NCBI RefSeq assembly: GCF_964199755.1
Contig: NC_133906.1
Coordinates: 9,176,001 to 9,240,000 of the forward strand
Direction: 5' to 3'
Length of the DNA: 64,000 bases
Source of the DNA: Larus michahellis
Taxonomy: Eukaryota > Chordata > Aves > Charadriiformes > Laridae
Shown here: one piece after another, positions 42,227 through 52,458 of the stretch
How the letters are laid out: every line of letters starts with the position of its first letter
Position numbering within the stretch: position 1 is the stretch's first letter
Notes under the pieces: model-generated
The model's input: the letters and a program-made list of their open reading frames with translations, nothing else
What the model was told of the DNA's origin: nothing
Databases searched by the model: none
Program-made: the position numbers and the translations under genes

Positions 42227-42271
42227 AGGGAGGGAGGGAGGGAGGGAGGGAGGGAGGGAGGGAGGGAGGGA
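42227..42271. repeat. (AGGG)n microsatellite
   Basis: About eleven uninterrupted AGGG units. The G strand fits a G-quadruplex pattern with single-A loops. Frames with repeated REGG or PSLP seen here are translation artefacts of the repeat. Confidence 0.95.
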
Positions 42272-42649
42272 GAGGATGCAACACCAGCGCAAAAGAAAGC
42301 TGAATACAGCTGGACACTTGCGTGGCAGCGAGCCATTCTTTTTGTCCTTGCAGCGAGGACTCCCATCGTGTTCTGTGGTGGGTGACTTCTGGGGATGAAA
42401 AGCCGTCCTCGCCATGTGCCGTAAAGCGCAGAGATTGTCTGTTCCCTGCGACACGCAGGGCAGTGACTGTGACCCCTGAAGTCTTGTTTGACTCAAATCT
42501 TGCTGTTTCAAGGACAGTCTGCGCAACATTTCTCCAGTTCTAACATCCCAATACTGAGTTCAACACAATATTTAACAGACCTTATATATGGTGAAAGGAC
42601 CCCCCCCAGCTCACCCCAGAGCACAATTTCCCCGGGGTTCTGTAATGGA

Positions 42650-42970
42650 ATAAGAAAAGCACTTTAAAGACAAGAAAGTATATTGAGTTCTCTTACTCCA
42701 ATTTAGATTAGCATTTTAATGTTGTTTAATTAGTTAGTTGCAGGATTTTTGTGCACCAGTTTATAATGTTGGGAAAGTGTATTTTACAACACCGCATATA
42801 CACATAATAAATTGTGCAACGCAGATGTTGCCTCTAATTGTAATATTTTAAGTGAAGAGGAAAACACTCTGCTTAGCTTTTAATTAAGTTTATTCCGAGC
42901 AGACACACAAATAAAAATTTACTTGTCTCTTAAGTAAATGCCATCTGCAATATATTTCTATACCACAACC
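42650..42970. promoter_or_regulatory. Candidate conserved non-coding element, AT-rich with many TAAT cores
   Basis: An even AT-rich block without simple repeats. It contains TTTAGATTAGCATTTTAATG, GTTTAATTAGTTAGTTG, CTAATTGTAATA, TTTTAATTAAG and GCACCAGTTTATAATG. The density of homeodomain-type sites, with no open frame and no transposon signature, is typical of vertebrate developmental enhancers. Conservation was not tested. Confidence 0.3.
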
Positions 42971-44107
42971 TAGCGCAAGGCATATCTGCAGCCTGCTATC
43001 TTCCTGCGTTATCTTCTCTATGGTGGGAAGCCCATTGGTACGGCGACGGTGAGTCCCAGCCATGGTGCCAGCGCGGCTCGGACGTGACGCTGCCCCGTCT
43101 CAGGTGCGTTTGGGGCGAGGGGTGCCCTTGCAGGAGTGGCAGCAAACCTCTGCCTGTGACCCCTCTCCGTACGTCACTCGTCCCTGTGGGACAAGCAGTG
43201 AGGCTGGCACCGCGGGCCAGAGGGGGAACTGCACTGCGCAATGACTCGCTGAGCCACGCGCACCCACGTTTTGGCATTATTTGAGCGGTGGGCAGCGATA
43301 GGCGCTGCAGGGAGCAAGCCAGAAGCGCCCCTTGCGTCCTCACGGCTGGCGTCTCTCAGTGTGCTGCACAACCAGGGAGTTTCTTCCTTTTGTAAAAAAA
43401 GATAAGTTCTAGTGAAATAAGCCTTAACACTGGCTGATTTATTCTCCCAGTCCCATTTCATGTTTCCAGCGCACAAAAGATACCAGTGTAAATGCCTGAC
43501 GCCCGAGGAATCAGGCCACATTTGTCACTGTTTACTGATGTACAATTTGCATATACAAGTTCACTTCCAGCAGCACGGTTACAACGCCTGTAAAGTAAGA
43601 GGCTCAGTTCCGTGTCAGGCCATTACGAGAGTCATTTTTGCCCTGGGACCAGCAGCTGGCAGCCGGGCATCGCCGTCGGGAGCAGGGTGAGCCAGCTCCC
43701 AGGCACTCCTGGTATTGGCCCCGCTCGATACCAGAAGCCTTTAAGCTCAGCCCAAGGGTGGAAAAGCAGGACCTGCCAGGTGCCTGGCAGCTGCACGGGC
43801 CCCTCAGCTGAAGGACGGGATTTTCCCCCTTTTGCTGTGGCGGTTTAAAGCCTCTCGGAAACACGGAGCCCAACAGAGGTTGCTGCAGCGCGACCTGCGG
43901 CAGCTTTGCAGGCTGGATTCCTGCACCAGGGCCATTCCCCCTGCCCAGCTGGTGAGACACACCAACACTCTCCTTTCGGGTTAACGGTAGATTTACTCAT
44001 CAAAAGTAAAACTGCCGCAAAGGAGCCTCTTCACAGGTGGGGTGGGTTTTTTTTGCTTTTCTCTACATGTGCACGCACCCCCACCCCCCTTTGCAATGCA
44101 ACTGGAG
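42971..44107. other. Intergenic, GC-richer, no gene recognised
   Basis: The moderately GC-rich stretch 43020-43960 contains overlapping chance frames on both strands. No domain, repeat or promoter signature recognised. Confidence 0.55.
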
Positions 44108-44222
44108 ATAAATAATAAATAAAATATAATAATATTTTATTAAAAATTAATAAATATTAAATATATTTATTTATATAATAAATAAATATATTTATAAAAT
44201 ATATTTAAATAATAAAATAAAT
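44108..44222. repeat. 115-bp tract of pure A and T
   Basis: Not a single G or C for 115 bp, with irregular TAAA/TATTT/ATATA composition rather than a clean repeat. It is flanked on the left by C-rich CACCCCCACCCCCC about 20 bp away. Confidence 0.95.
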
Positions 44223-46507
44223 CATAAAACTGCCCACCACTGCTTTTTTATTGGGGGATTTTACATCTGAACCCTCCTATCCACTATTCATTCCAGGCTG
44301 ATTTTAAAACATACTCAAAGCCGAAGAGGCTAAAGCCTGAAGCCACCTTCAGCTGGTGGCAGACCGATGGGTTCTGTGTTCCTGCGCGTGAATGTCAGAC
44401 GCTGTGGGGAAGGGACACACGGGGCTGTCACCGTCCCCTCTTGTTGCAGTTGCAGTATTGGTTCATCTCTAAATCAAGCAGAATCAAAACCTGGAAATAT
44501 ATAGATATAAATGTTTATTTCATCTTTTGCTTTCTTTTCTACTTAGTTCTTGTTCTTGGGGAACCAGGGGGGAGAACAGGCGGAAATTATTGACTAAAGG
44601 GCTGTTTGTGCTCTCACACGGAGTAAATCATTTTAATTTGTTTTCATCGGTTTCCTCTGAAATCTTGGGGGTGTTTGCAATGCTCGGGAGCACTGAGCTT
44701 GCGCTCAACACGGCTGAGGCTCAGGTGGACGTTTCTCCTGCCCTGGTCCCCTTGCCCCCACGACGCTGCCGTTGGCGTGCCGAGCCCAAGCCCCTGGCCA
44801 GCCCCAGCGCTGGGGCGAGGACCCCCCCGCGGAGTCACCCGGGGGCCTGGGGACACAGCCGTCGGTGCCACTCGCCCAGCGTCAGCTTCTCCTGGAGGTC
44901 AGCCCTCCTGAGTTGCCACACAGCGACCTGCACACAAAATAATTAGCTCACAGACACTTTCTTTTTCTTTTTAAGGAATCTCGTAGTATTCCAGGTAGCC
45001 CTACGTTTCTTGCCTTATTAATTTTGCTCCGGTTAAATGAAAGCTGATAAAATAGAAACTGCTGTAAAACCCAGAGAAAATTAGGTTATGTAAGCTCTTT
45101 TTTATTTATTTAGCACGATATCAAAGTTGTTTCTTATCATTCTTCAGGTACATTGTGCTCAGGAATAAATTAAACTGTCTATTCAACAAAGAGGAGCTGC
45201 TTTTTCTCCTGCTAATTTTCTCTCTCTTTCTCAATTCTCACTCTATTATTAGGGGGAAAAAATAACAAGCTTAGCTGAAGCCAGAGGAGCCTTCCAGCTT
45301 TGCGCATTCACACCGTGCGATTACCTCGCGTAATCCAAGTGGTCCATCTATCGGTCTCTGGACGATACGACAAGCATCAAAGTCAAAAGTACAATGATGT
45401 TTTTCTTTACATAATTACTTGCTGATGTTGACAAATGGAGTGACAGCTGTGCCCTTTTTAGGGCAAGATTTGTGCAGAAATCAAAGTCACGTAAATAATT
45501 TCCCTGGGTGTTATTTTTTTCCCCTCTCCCGTTGCTCCCTGCTCTGCGCCCGCAGCCCCGGCCCTGTGCTGCCCTCCCGGGAGCAGCCGCGATGGCTGGA
45601 GCCACAGATGGGTCCCCGCTCCCCCGGGTGCCAAATTCTGCCTTGAACTGCTTCCATTGCAACATGGAATGGGGTTTTTGTTATAAATTGTGATGCGAAG
45701 AGCCAGCAGAGACCTCTACACCCCCGAAACTGAGAGGGGGCAAGGAAGGAGGAGAAGGGGGAGGGTAGCTGGAGACAGAGCCACCTCTTGGCAAATACAG
45801 CAGGGCCGTGGGGGTCGGGGGGTTATGGCCCCTTCCAGATTTACCTCTTGCATCCACCCACCCCCGGCTGTCATTTGCAGGCAAAGCTCAGAGCTCCCGC
45901 GGGGCTGGGACTCTGCTGGAAGCATCCAGAAGGAGAAACACATACCAGCGGGGTGCGGGGTTCGGGGTACGGCCAAGAAGTCACCTCACTGCCCTTCCCT
46001 GGGGTGCGGGCTGAGCCTCTGCCCCCCCCGCCCTGCTTCCCCCCGTCCTGCCACCCCCCCCGAGCCAGCAATGGCTGGTGCATGAGAACGCTGTCAGTCC
46101 CCCACCACATGGCACAAAAGTACCAAAAAAACCCCTAGAGAAATTCCACCTCTGCTTCGTAAAGCGCTCACGGCCAGCGGGGCAGGTCTTCCAGAAATCA
46201 CATTGTGTTCCTGGGGATGGCAGAGGCATGGGTGAAGGTGACTTGCTCAAGGTCACCAACCCAGCGAGCGGTTACTGGTGGTTGCAACCACTACAAATTT
46301 AATGTGACGTCTGTTTCTTCTGGAGCCGCTGTATTGCTCCGTTTCACCTGGAGGGCAGCAGCGTCTCGCGTCACCCGCACCAGCACGAGGAGGAGCCGCG
46401 GGCTGCAAAGGGGCAGGTTGCTGGGTCAAGCTGGTTCCTGACCACACACGGCTGTGATGCTCACGGTTTTGGCTAACACCAAAGAGTATGGCAGAGCATG
46501 ACCATCA

Positions 46508-46549
46508 CATATATGTGTGCGTACACGTGCACACGTGTGTGTGTACATG
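46508..46549. repeat. Degenerate (TG/CA)n microsatellite
   Basis: ATATATGTGTGCGTACACGTGCAC then ACGTGTGTGTGTACATG: alternating purine-pyrimidine throughout, capable of Z-DNA formation. Confidence 0.8.
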
Positions 46550-46892
46550 CTGGGGAGGGGTTCTCTCCCTGTGCTTGCAGTGAAGGGCAGGACGGCGTAA
46601 GTGGGTCTATCCCATGACATTGCACTGCAAATATTTAAGTAAGTGTTAAAATAACTAATCAGAACCTGACCCAGCAAATAGATGAGCAATTCCTGAAAGG
46701 CAGCAAGGTTCAGCTCCTGTGCTAATACTTTAACTGTCTATGTTAATCTCAATTAGGCAGAAAAGTCTATACTTATTAAAATTGTCAGCTTTCTATTTTA
46801 TGAGTGTAAGGGCAAGAAAGAAGTCAAGCAAATGTGTGGGTGACACTGCTGAGGGAAAGCACAAAGTACATGGGGACAAAAGCCTTTTTGTC

Positions 46893-46894
<2 letters not shown>

Positions 46895-46923
<29 letters not shown>
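46895..46923. repeat. T19-A10 homopolymer junction
   Basis: Nineteen T followed directly by ten A. No retroelement body is visible on either side, so it is not called as a poly(A) tail. Confidence 0.85.
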
Positions 46924-48699
46924 GACTAGTATGACGTCAGGGCTCATGAGTATGACAAGAACCTGTCTGCCATTGCGTGCCGTGCTGCTGTGCCAGAAAC
47001 ATCAGAGACAGCAGAAGGTGCCATGAAGGTCTCGCCAGCCTGCCACCTCCAGGGCATCATTCCAGCGTAAAGCTGGAGGAGAGGTGGTGTCTAATGGGGA
47101 GAGCAGAGGAATGAAGAGAAACTGAGGCGGGGGGGGACCTGGGGCACAAGGCTGTCGCAAAAATAAAGCCAAATCGCTAAGGAAAGAAAGGAGGAATGGA
47201 AGAAGACAGTTGTTTCTCAGCCCAAGACAAATGATACTGGGAAATTTTATCCAATGCACAGCAATAAAATGTTATAGAACAGAAACATTTTCTGTGTCTG
47301 TCTGTGGGTGTTTACATGTGCTTCGGTGCATCAATGCAGCTAGAAATGGCACTAACAGGTAGTGATTTTTATTTATCTTATTTTCAGCATGACTTTCTTG
47401 TCCTGCTTCTTCAGCTTCACACCTGCCGGCCTGAAAATGGCAGTTCACCAGTTCAGATTTCACCATCAGCTTTGGTGGTTATCACATTTGTTCTTATGTA
47501 AAGGCTAAGAAAGACTTCAGTTCTTCTGTTTAAATCACAAATAAAATCAATCCTTTCTGTTCTTTCTTTTTTTTTTTCCTTCTTCCAAATGACAACAAAA
47601 CTGTGAACACAGGTAGGAAAATAATTGATGCATTCTAAGAAACTGTCAGGTGTGAAAAATGTTGAAGGCTCAACAACCCTATTAATGCTATGAGAAGTTG
47701 TCAGACAGCAGATTTATGTAGCAGCACCAATACAGCATAAGATATATACGACAGAAATTAAGACAACAAAATTCTGTGCAACTACTCCCCATTTTTTTCT
47801 TCTAGAGCCGGCGCTGCAACACGTGGCCTGAAACCCAGCAGCTGCCAGAGGGACATGGGGCAGGTCCACCTAAACAGAGACGCCCATCGGCAATAAGCAT
47901 CCCTCGGGCATTCCCACGGGGTTTTCGGGAGCAGGTGGCAATGAAAGGGCAGAGCTGTCTTTTCCCCCTTCCTCCATGTTTCTGTTGCTAGCTCATTTGC
48001 CCAGGAACCAGATGAGTTACAGGTTTAAATTGTGTCCCCTCTTAAGGAGCTTCCCCTCTCCCGCCCTAGGCACTCTGTCGTGTCCGTGAGCTGGTCTGGG
48101 TGCCCTCAACACCAGAGGGACCATCAGTGCCCTTCTCCCCTGCTGCCAGCCGTGCATATGGTTGGCCAGGTCCGTGCCCTCCCTTTGCATCGTCCCAAAG
48201 ACGGGTGGGTTCCTATGGCCATGCTCCTTTGTGAAGCTGAATATGAACACCCTCCCCCCAGAAAAAATTCTGGTCTTATTTGTTTTCCGGTATTTGTAAC
48301 CAGGCTTAGAGAGCTGAGGGTACTTTTCAAAGACTACCCGTGCTGCCTCTGGTGCCCCTCGAGGAGTTGGCTTCAGTAATTACCTCTTTCCTTCTCTCCA
48401 TCCCTCAACACTATGTCCTTTATTTCAAACTGCACACTATCCCGCCCTGATCGGATTCAGGAATGAGACACCCTTTTTCCATCCAGCCGTGGATAAGCCC
48501 GCTGAACAGTATCGGCCGTGTTTGTCTACAGATAAAGGACCATGACAGAAAAACAAACTTTTCTGTAGTAGCCTGATTTTTTTTTTTTCTTTTAATCAAA
48601 AAGAAAACCAAACCCCTGAAACGCATCGATTTCCGATTAGAACTGGAAACGTTCTGACATCCTACAATACTGCCTTTGCATTTCACTGTTCTGCTGGCA

Positions 48700-49135
48700 T
48701 TTCAGAAGTTTAAAATGAAAAATTAGCTTTCAAAAAGAAGGATCTTCTTGATTAGAAAAACTTGTTGGAACTGTAATGGAAAGATCAGAACAACTTCATT
48801 AGTCTTCATTAAATAAAATAAATGTTATTTCTATTCCCTTCACATACAATCATATATTACAACTATTAATATTGTGGAGATGTTTCTTTTGTCCCAGAAT
48901 TTAATGTATAAAGCTGCAAGCCTCCTTGCATGAAAAACAACTTACGATCACTAGAATGACGTGCAGTTCATCTTTTTTACGTTCATTAATTTTCTGTAAA
49001 TAGAGCACAGTCGCTTTACATTGTTTGCACTAATGGAGAGCTCAGAGCAGTTTACCCTGTTACTGTTTATCATTTATTTGGGTGATAATTTTAAAAAGCT
49101 TTTAAATTAAAATGATAAACATGGTTAGGGGGAAA
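48700..49135. promoter_or_regulatory. Candidate conserved non-coding element with inverted GATA-type arms
   Basis: AT-rich block with ATTAATATTGTGG, GTTCATTAATTTTCTG and GTTTGCACTAATGG. It ends in a perfect 12-bp inverted repeat, TGTTTATCATTT (49064-49075) and AAATGATAAACA (49110-49121). Between the arms are a third GATAA and a near-palindrome around AAAAGCTTTT. Three (A/T)GATAA-type sites and forkhead-like TGTTTA occur on the arms. No gene or transposon terminus recognised. Confidence 0.3.
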
Positions 49136-52100
49136 GATACAGCCTTTCAGGATGTTTCAAGTATGACAGATTATCCCAGCTAAAAAGATGGCTCTCATTT
49201 AAGAGACGTGCCAGGGCTGGCTGCACATCTCAAGCAATTTTTCAAGCCCCCCACCTCGCGTGAGGCATCTTGCCCAAAGCCATTTTGGAGCATAATGGCA
49301 CCAGCCTCCTGCCCGTCCCCCCCGCCGGGGGCTCAGCCTCATCCAGCCGGTCCCTGCCAACACCCAGGGGTGGCTGTACCCTGGTAGAGCCCGGGCTGTG
49401 ACGAGCGACCCACCACGGCTCTGCTCTGCTCCACGGCTTGGGGTGTCAGGCAGCTGCGGCCAGCGAGGGGCTGGTGGCTCCTCCAGCTGAAGCCACCATA
49501 GCCTTTGGCCTCGCTGCGTCCCCAGCCACCGCTCAGAGCAGGAGACGCTGGCACAAGGTATAGGACCTGGCATACGTGGGCCCATATGTGCACCCTCTGT
49601 GCATGCTGTCCAATACACATGCTCTCATCATGAAAAATACCATGTTTGTGACAGGGACGTTGCAAGCAAAGTGCTTGAGGAAAGGAGGGACCCTTGGTCC
49701 CTCCGCTGCCACCCTTCTGCAGTGCTCAACCAAATAGACACCTTCCAACCCTAGATTTAATAATTTTTTTCTCCCTAGATTTAATAATTCTGAAACAACA
49801 ACTAATACTTTTGAAATACAAGCTCTATTTGCATTCCCGTTGCTCCTCAAGAGCCCTGGCCAGGCTGGGGCCCTGCACTGCCCTGACCAGGGGACGGGAC
49901 ACTGCCGGGGGGGGCTGTAGCAATGGGGGACACCCAGATATCTTGGGTTTCACCCCAGGCTGTTAATAGGAGACAACTAGCTTCATAGCGAGCAGTGCTG
50001 TTGAGTAAAGACAGCCTGGAGAAAGTAAGTGACTGCCCCAGGTAGCTGAACGAGGGTGGTCCATGATAAGGCAGAAGGTGTCCTCAGCCCCCCCGCTGCC
50101 CCCCAGCAGCATTCCAGGTGCTCTCTCTTGCTGCTGTGGGGCTAACGTGGAGCTGTGGGAGCTCACCTATTATACCCAAAGTACATTTATTCCCACTGTC
50201 AGCCTTATGAGCTCTGCTTACCAAGTCCCCCAGGGCTCTGCATTGCTTGCATCAGGTGTGCCGGTGCCCGTGGGAGTTTTTCGGCCAGGCAGGGTTGTTG
50301 GCGTAAGAGCAGCTGTGACACTGGCTGTGTGAGTGCTCCTCCGGGACCTGCTCCTCAGCTGAAGGGTTATAGAAATATAAAAATTTTAAAAAAGGGTATT
50401 TTTTGAAGGGGGAAGCTTGCTTAAAATGGTGAAAGTAGAGACAACACAAGTCTTTTCAGCATACAGCAAGGAAGAGGAGCATTTTGCCATAGGCAGGAGC
50501 AAAGCCATTGATCTAACAGGTTGGTCTAACCTAGATTAGAATTACTTCTTTGTTTGTTTGTTTGTAGCTGTGTGTGACAGACAGTACCAGGTTTGACGTG
50601 TTAACTCTCTAACGGCTCTCCTTCTGCTCCTACAAGGGCTTCAGTTGCCTCCCAGAGAAATCTGGGGTGGGTAGGAAACCCTGGCCAGCTCTGGGGAATG
50701 ATTTAATTTCCTCTCGCTAATCTGGTTAGGGGCTCTGAGACAAGGAGGACGAGGAATGGCAGCAGCAAGTAGAATAGTTGCCCGTAGAAGCAGCTTAACT
50801 GTTTCTGATGACTATGGAGGGAGCCTAAAAGCCTAACTTAGACACAGAATTTGCGGGTCTAAAAAAAAAAAATAGTATAAAAAAGAGCCAATACTCCCAT
50901 TCTCTCCATTGACTAGTCCCTCTAAGCCCTCCTCATGTATATGCATCAGAAAACAAGCCACATGTGTTAGCACAGCTTGGCTGCTAAAATCAAATCAGGT
51001 GCCTCCAGTCAAGATGCAGAAGCAAACACCTTAACCCTGCCAGTCGTCTTCAACGGGCAGCCTCCTCACCTGAGGCTGATGGCACAGGACTGCATCATGT
51101 TGATGGCCACCACGCAGAAGAAAGTAGGTCTAAAACATTATTGCATTTAACTTGGCTCTTATGCCTCACTCAACATACTTTACATACTCATTTTTCCAAG
51201 CCTCTCCTGCCCATTAACTAGGACACCTTGCTCTTATAAGGCCAGTCGGATCACTCATCTAAATTTACGTCAGATATCCATCAGCATTCATTATCTTATT
51301 ACCATGCTTATATTATTATTGAAGCTTAGCCTGGAAATTACTTCCTAAACAAAAAAACGATTCCAGCAGACAACTCAAACAAGTCTCATTTAACAAAATA
51401 TCTTTTGTTTTCCTTTTTTCCCCACTAATACATGCAAGACCGCTGTAATTTCCTCTGGGCAATAGGCTTGCTTTGACTAAGCTTCTCAGGCCTATATTTC
51501 CACGCTTGCGTTTTTCAAAATTTAATAACAAATATTTAAAAAAAAATTAATCCAGTCAGTAGTGTTTTCCCTTGTCATCTCTAGGTGCTGGGACAAGAGG
51601 TGGGCTCTTGCTAATCTGAAACATCTAACACCAAGCAGCATGCAGTCAGCTGAGGAAGATGCTTTATACTCACGTTAGCTTCCAAAATCATGGGCCATTC
51701 CAGCATCTGGATGCTGCGGCTGCTTCCATTCATTATGCAGCCAGTGAGGCACTGCTATAAACTATAAACCTAATGTAAATTTAATATGCTGTCATTATGC
51801 AAACCAGTATTCTGCGAGCCAGGCAGAGACAGAGGGGTTGGTCGCCATTCCCCATTTTTTCAGAAAACACCAAGACTGCCCTCAGACTAAGAGCAGGTCA
51901 GACTTTAGTATCCAACATTTCTAAATCCACCCCCTTTCACTCCACATTTCAGCAAATTCAATAATGTACTTCCATAGAAAAAAATGCAGCAGATATAGAT
52001 ACTTCCCAGCAGTGAGACAGTAAGAAAGAACTGAACATTATTTGGTACCAGTTGTAAATTGAGTTCATCATAAAGCACTTAGGAGTAGGTTTTGCTCACA

Positions 52101-52289
52101 GTATTTGATTTGGGGAATGGCATATGGCATATCAAGTGATTAAGGCACTAAACTGCACATTTAAGGCCTGCTTATAATGAAGTTCTTGAGATTTTTGCAA
52201 TTAATGGGAAAATTGGGCCTTCCATAATCTATTTAAGTAGAATGTTTCATGTACCATGATAAACTCCACAGCAAACAAGCTGCCCAGGC
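49136..52289. other. Intergenic, no gene recognised
   Basis: The stretch 49230-49560 is GC-rich with chance frames. A 17-bp unit CCCTAGATTTAATAATT occurs at 49749-49765 and again at 49773-49789. A (TTTG)n run lies near 50549-50567. The block 51735-51800 (ACTATAAACCTAATGTAAAT, CATTATGCAAACC) looks like conserved non-coding sequence. Confidence 0.55.
49749..49789. repeat. Tandem duplication of a 17-bp unit, 24-bp period
   Basis: CCCTAGATTTAATAATT is present twice with identical sequence, separated by a short T-rich spacer. Confidence 0.9.
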
Positions 52290-52458
52290 ATTTGTGTCCC
52301 CTCGGAGCCCAGAAGCCCTCTGAAACGCGAAGGGCCCCTTCTCCCGCCCGTGGGGCAAGGGGCGGACGACGGGGCGCAGGCAGGGGGGTGCCTGCCCAGA
52401 AGGCCAAACACTCCGAGTCACGCGGCGCGATCTCCCCAGCGCCCCGCACGACGGTTTG
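52290..52458. other. Isolated CpG-dense patch
   Basis: About eighteen CpG in roughly 160 bp (CACGCGGCGCGATC, GGGGCGGACGACGGGGCGCAGG), abruptly bounded by AT-rich sequence on both sides. It is shorter than a usual CpG-island promoter, and no TATA, initiator or downstream first exon is evident. It could be an orphan CpG island or a distal promoter. Confidence 0.45.

Larger units (their letters stand above)
44223..48699. other. Intergenic, alternating AT-rich and GC-rich blocks
   Basis: The stretch 45000-45200 (TTATTAATTTTGCTCCGG, TTTATTTATTTAGCACGATATC) looks like a conserved non-coding block. The stretches 44730-44890 and 45510-46110 are GC-rich with chance frames. A TG-rich microsatellite lies at 46508-46549 and T19A10 at 46895-46923. 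No gene recognised. Confidence 0.55.

Noticed and set aside
46895..46923. T19A10 junction as a retrogene poly(A) tail
   Set aside because: No element body, target duplication or processed gene is visible beside it.
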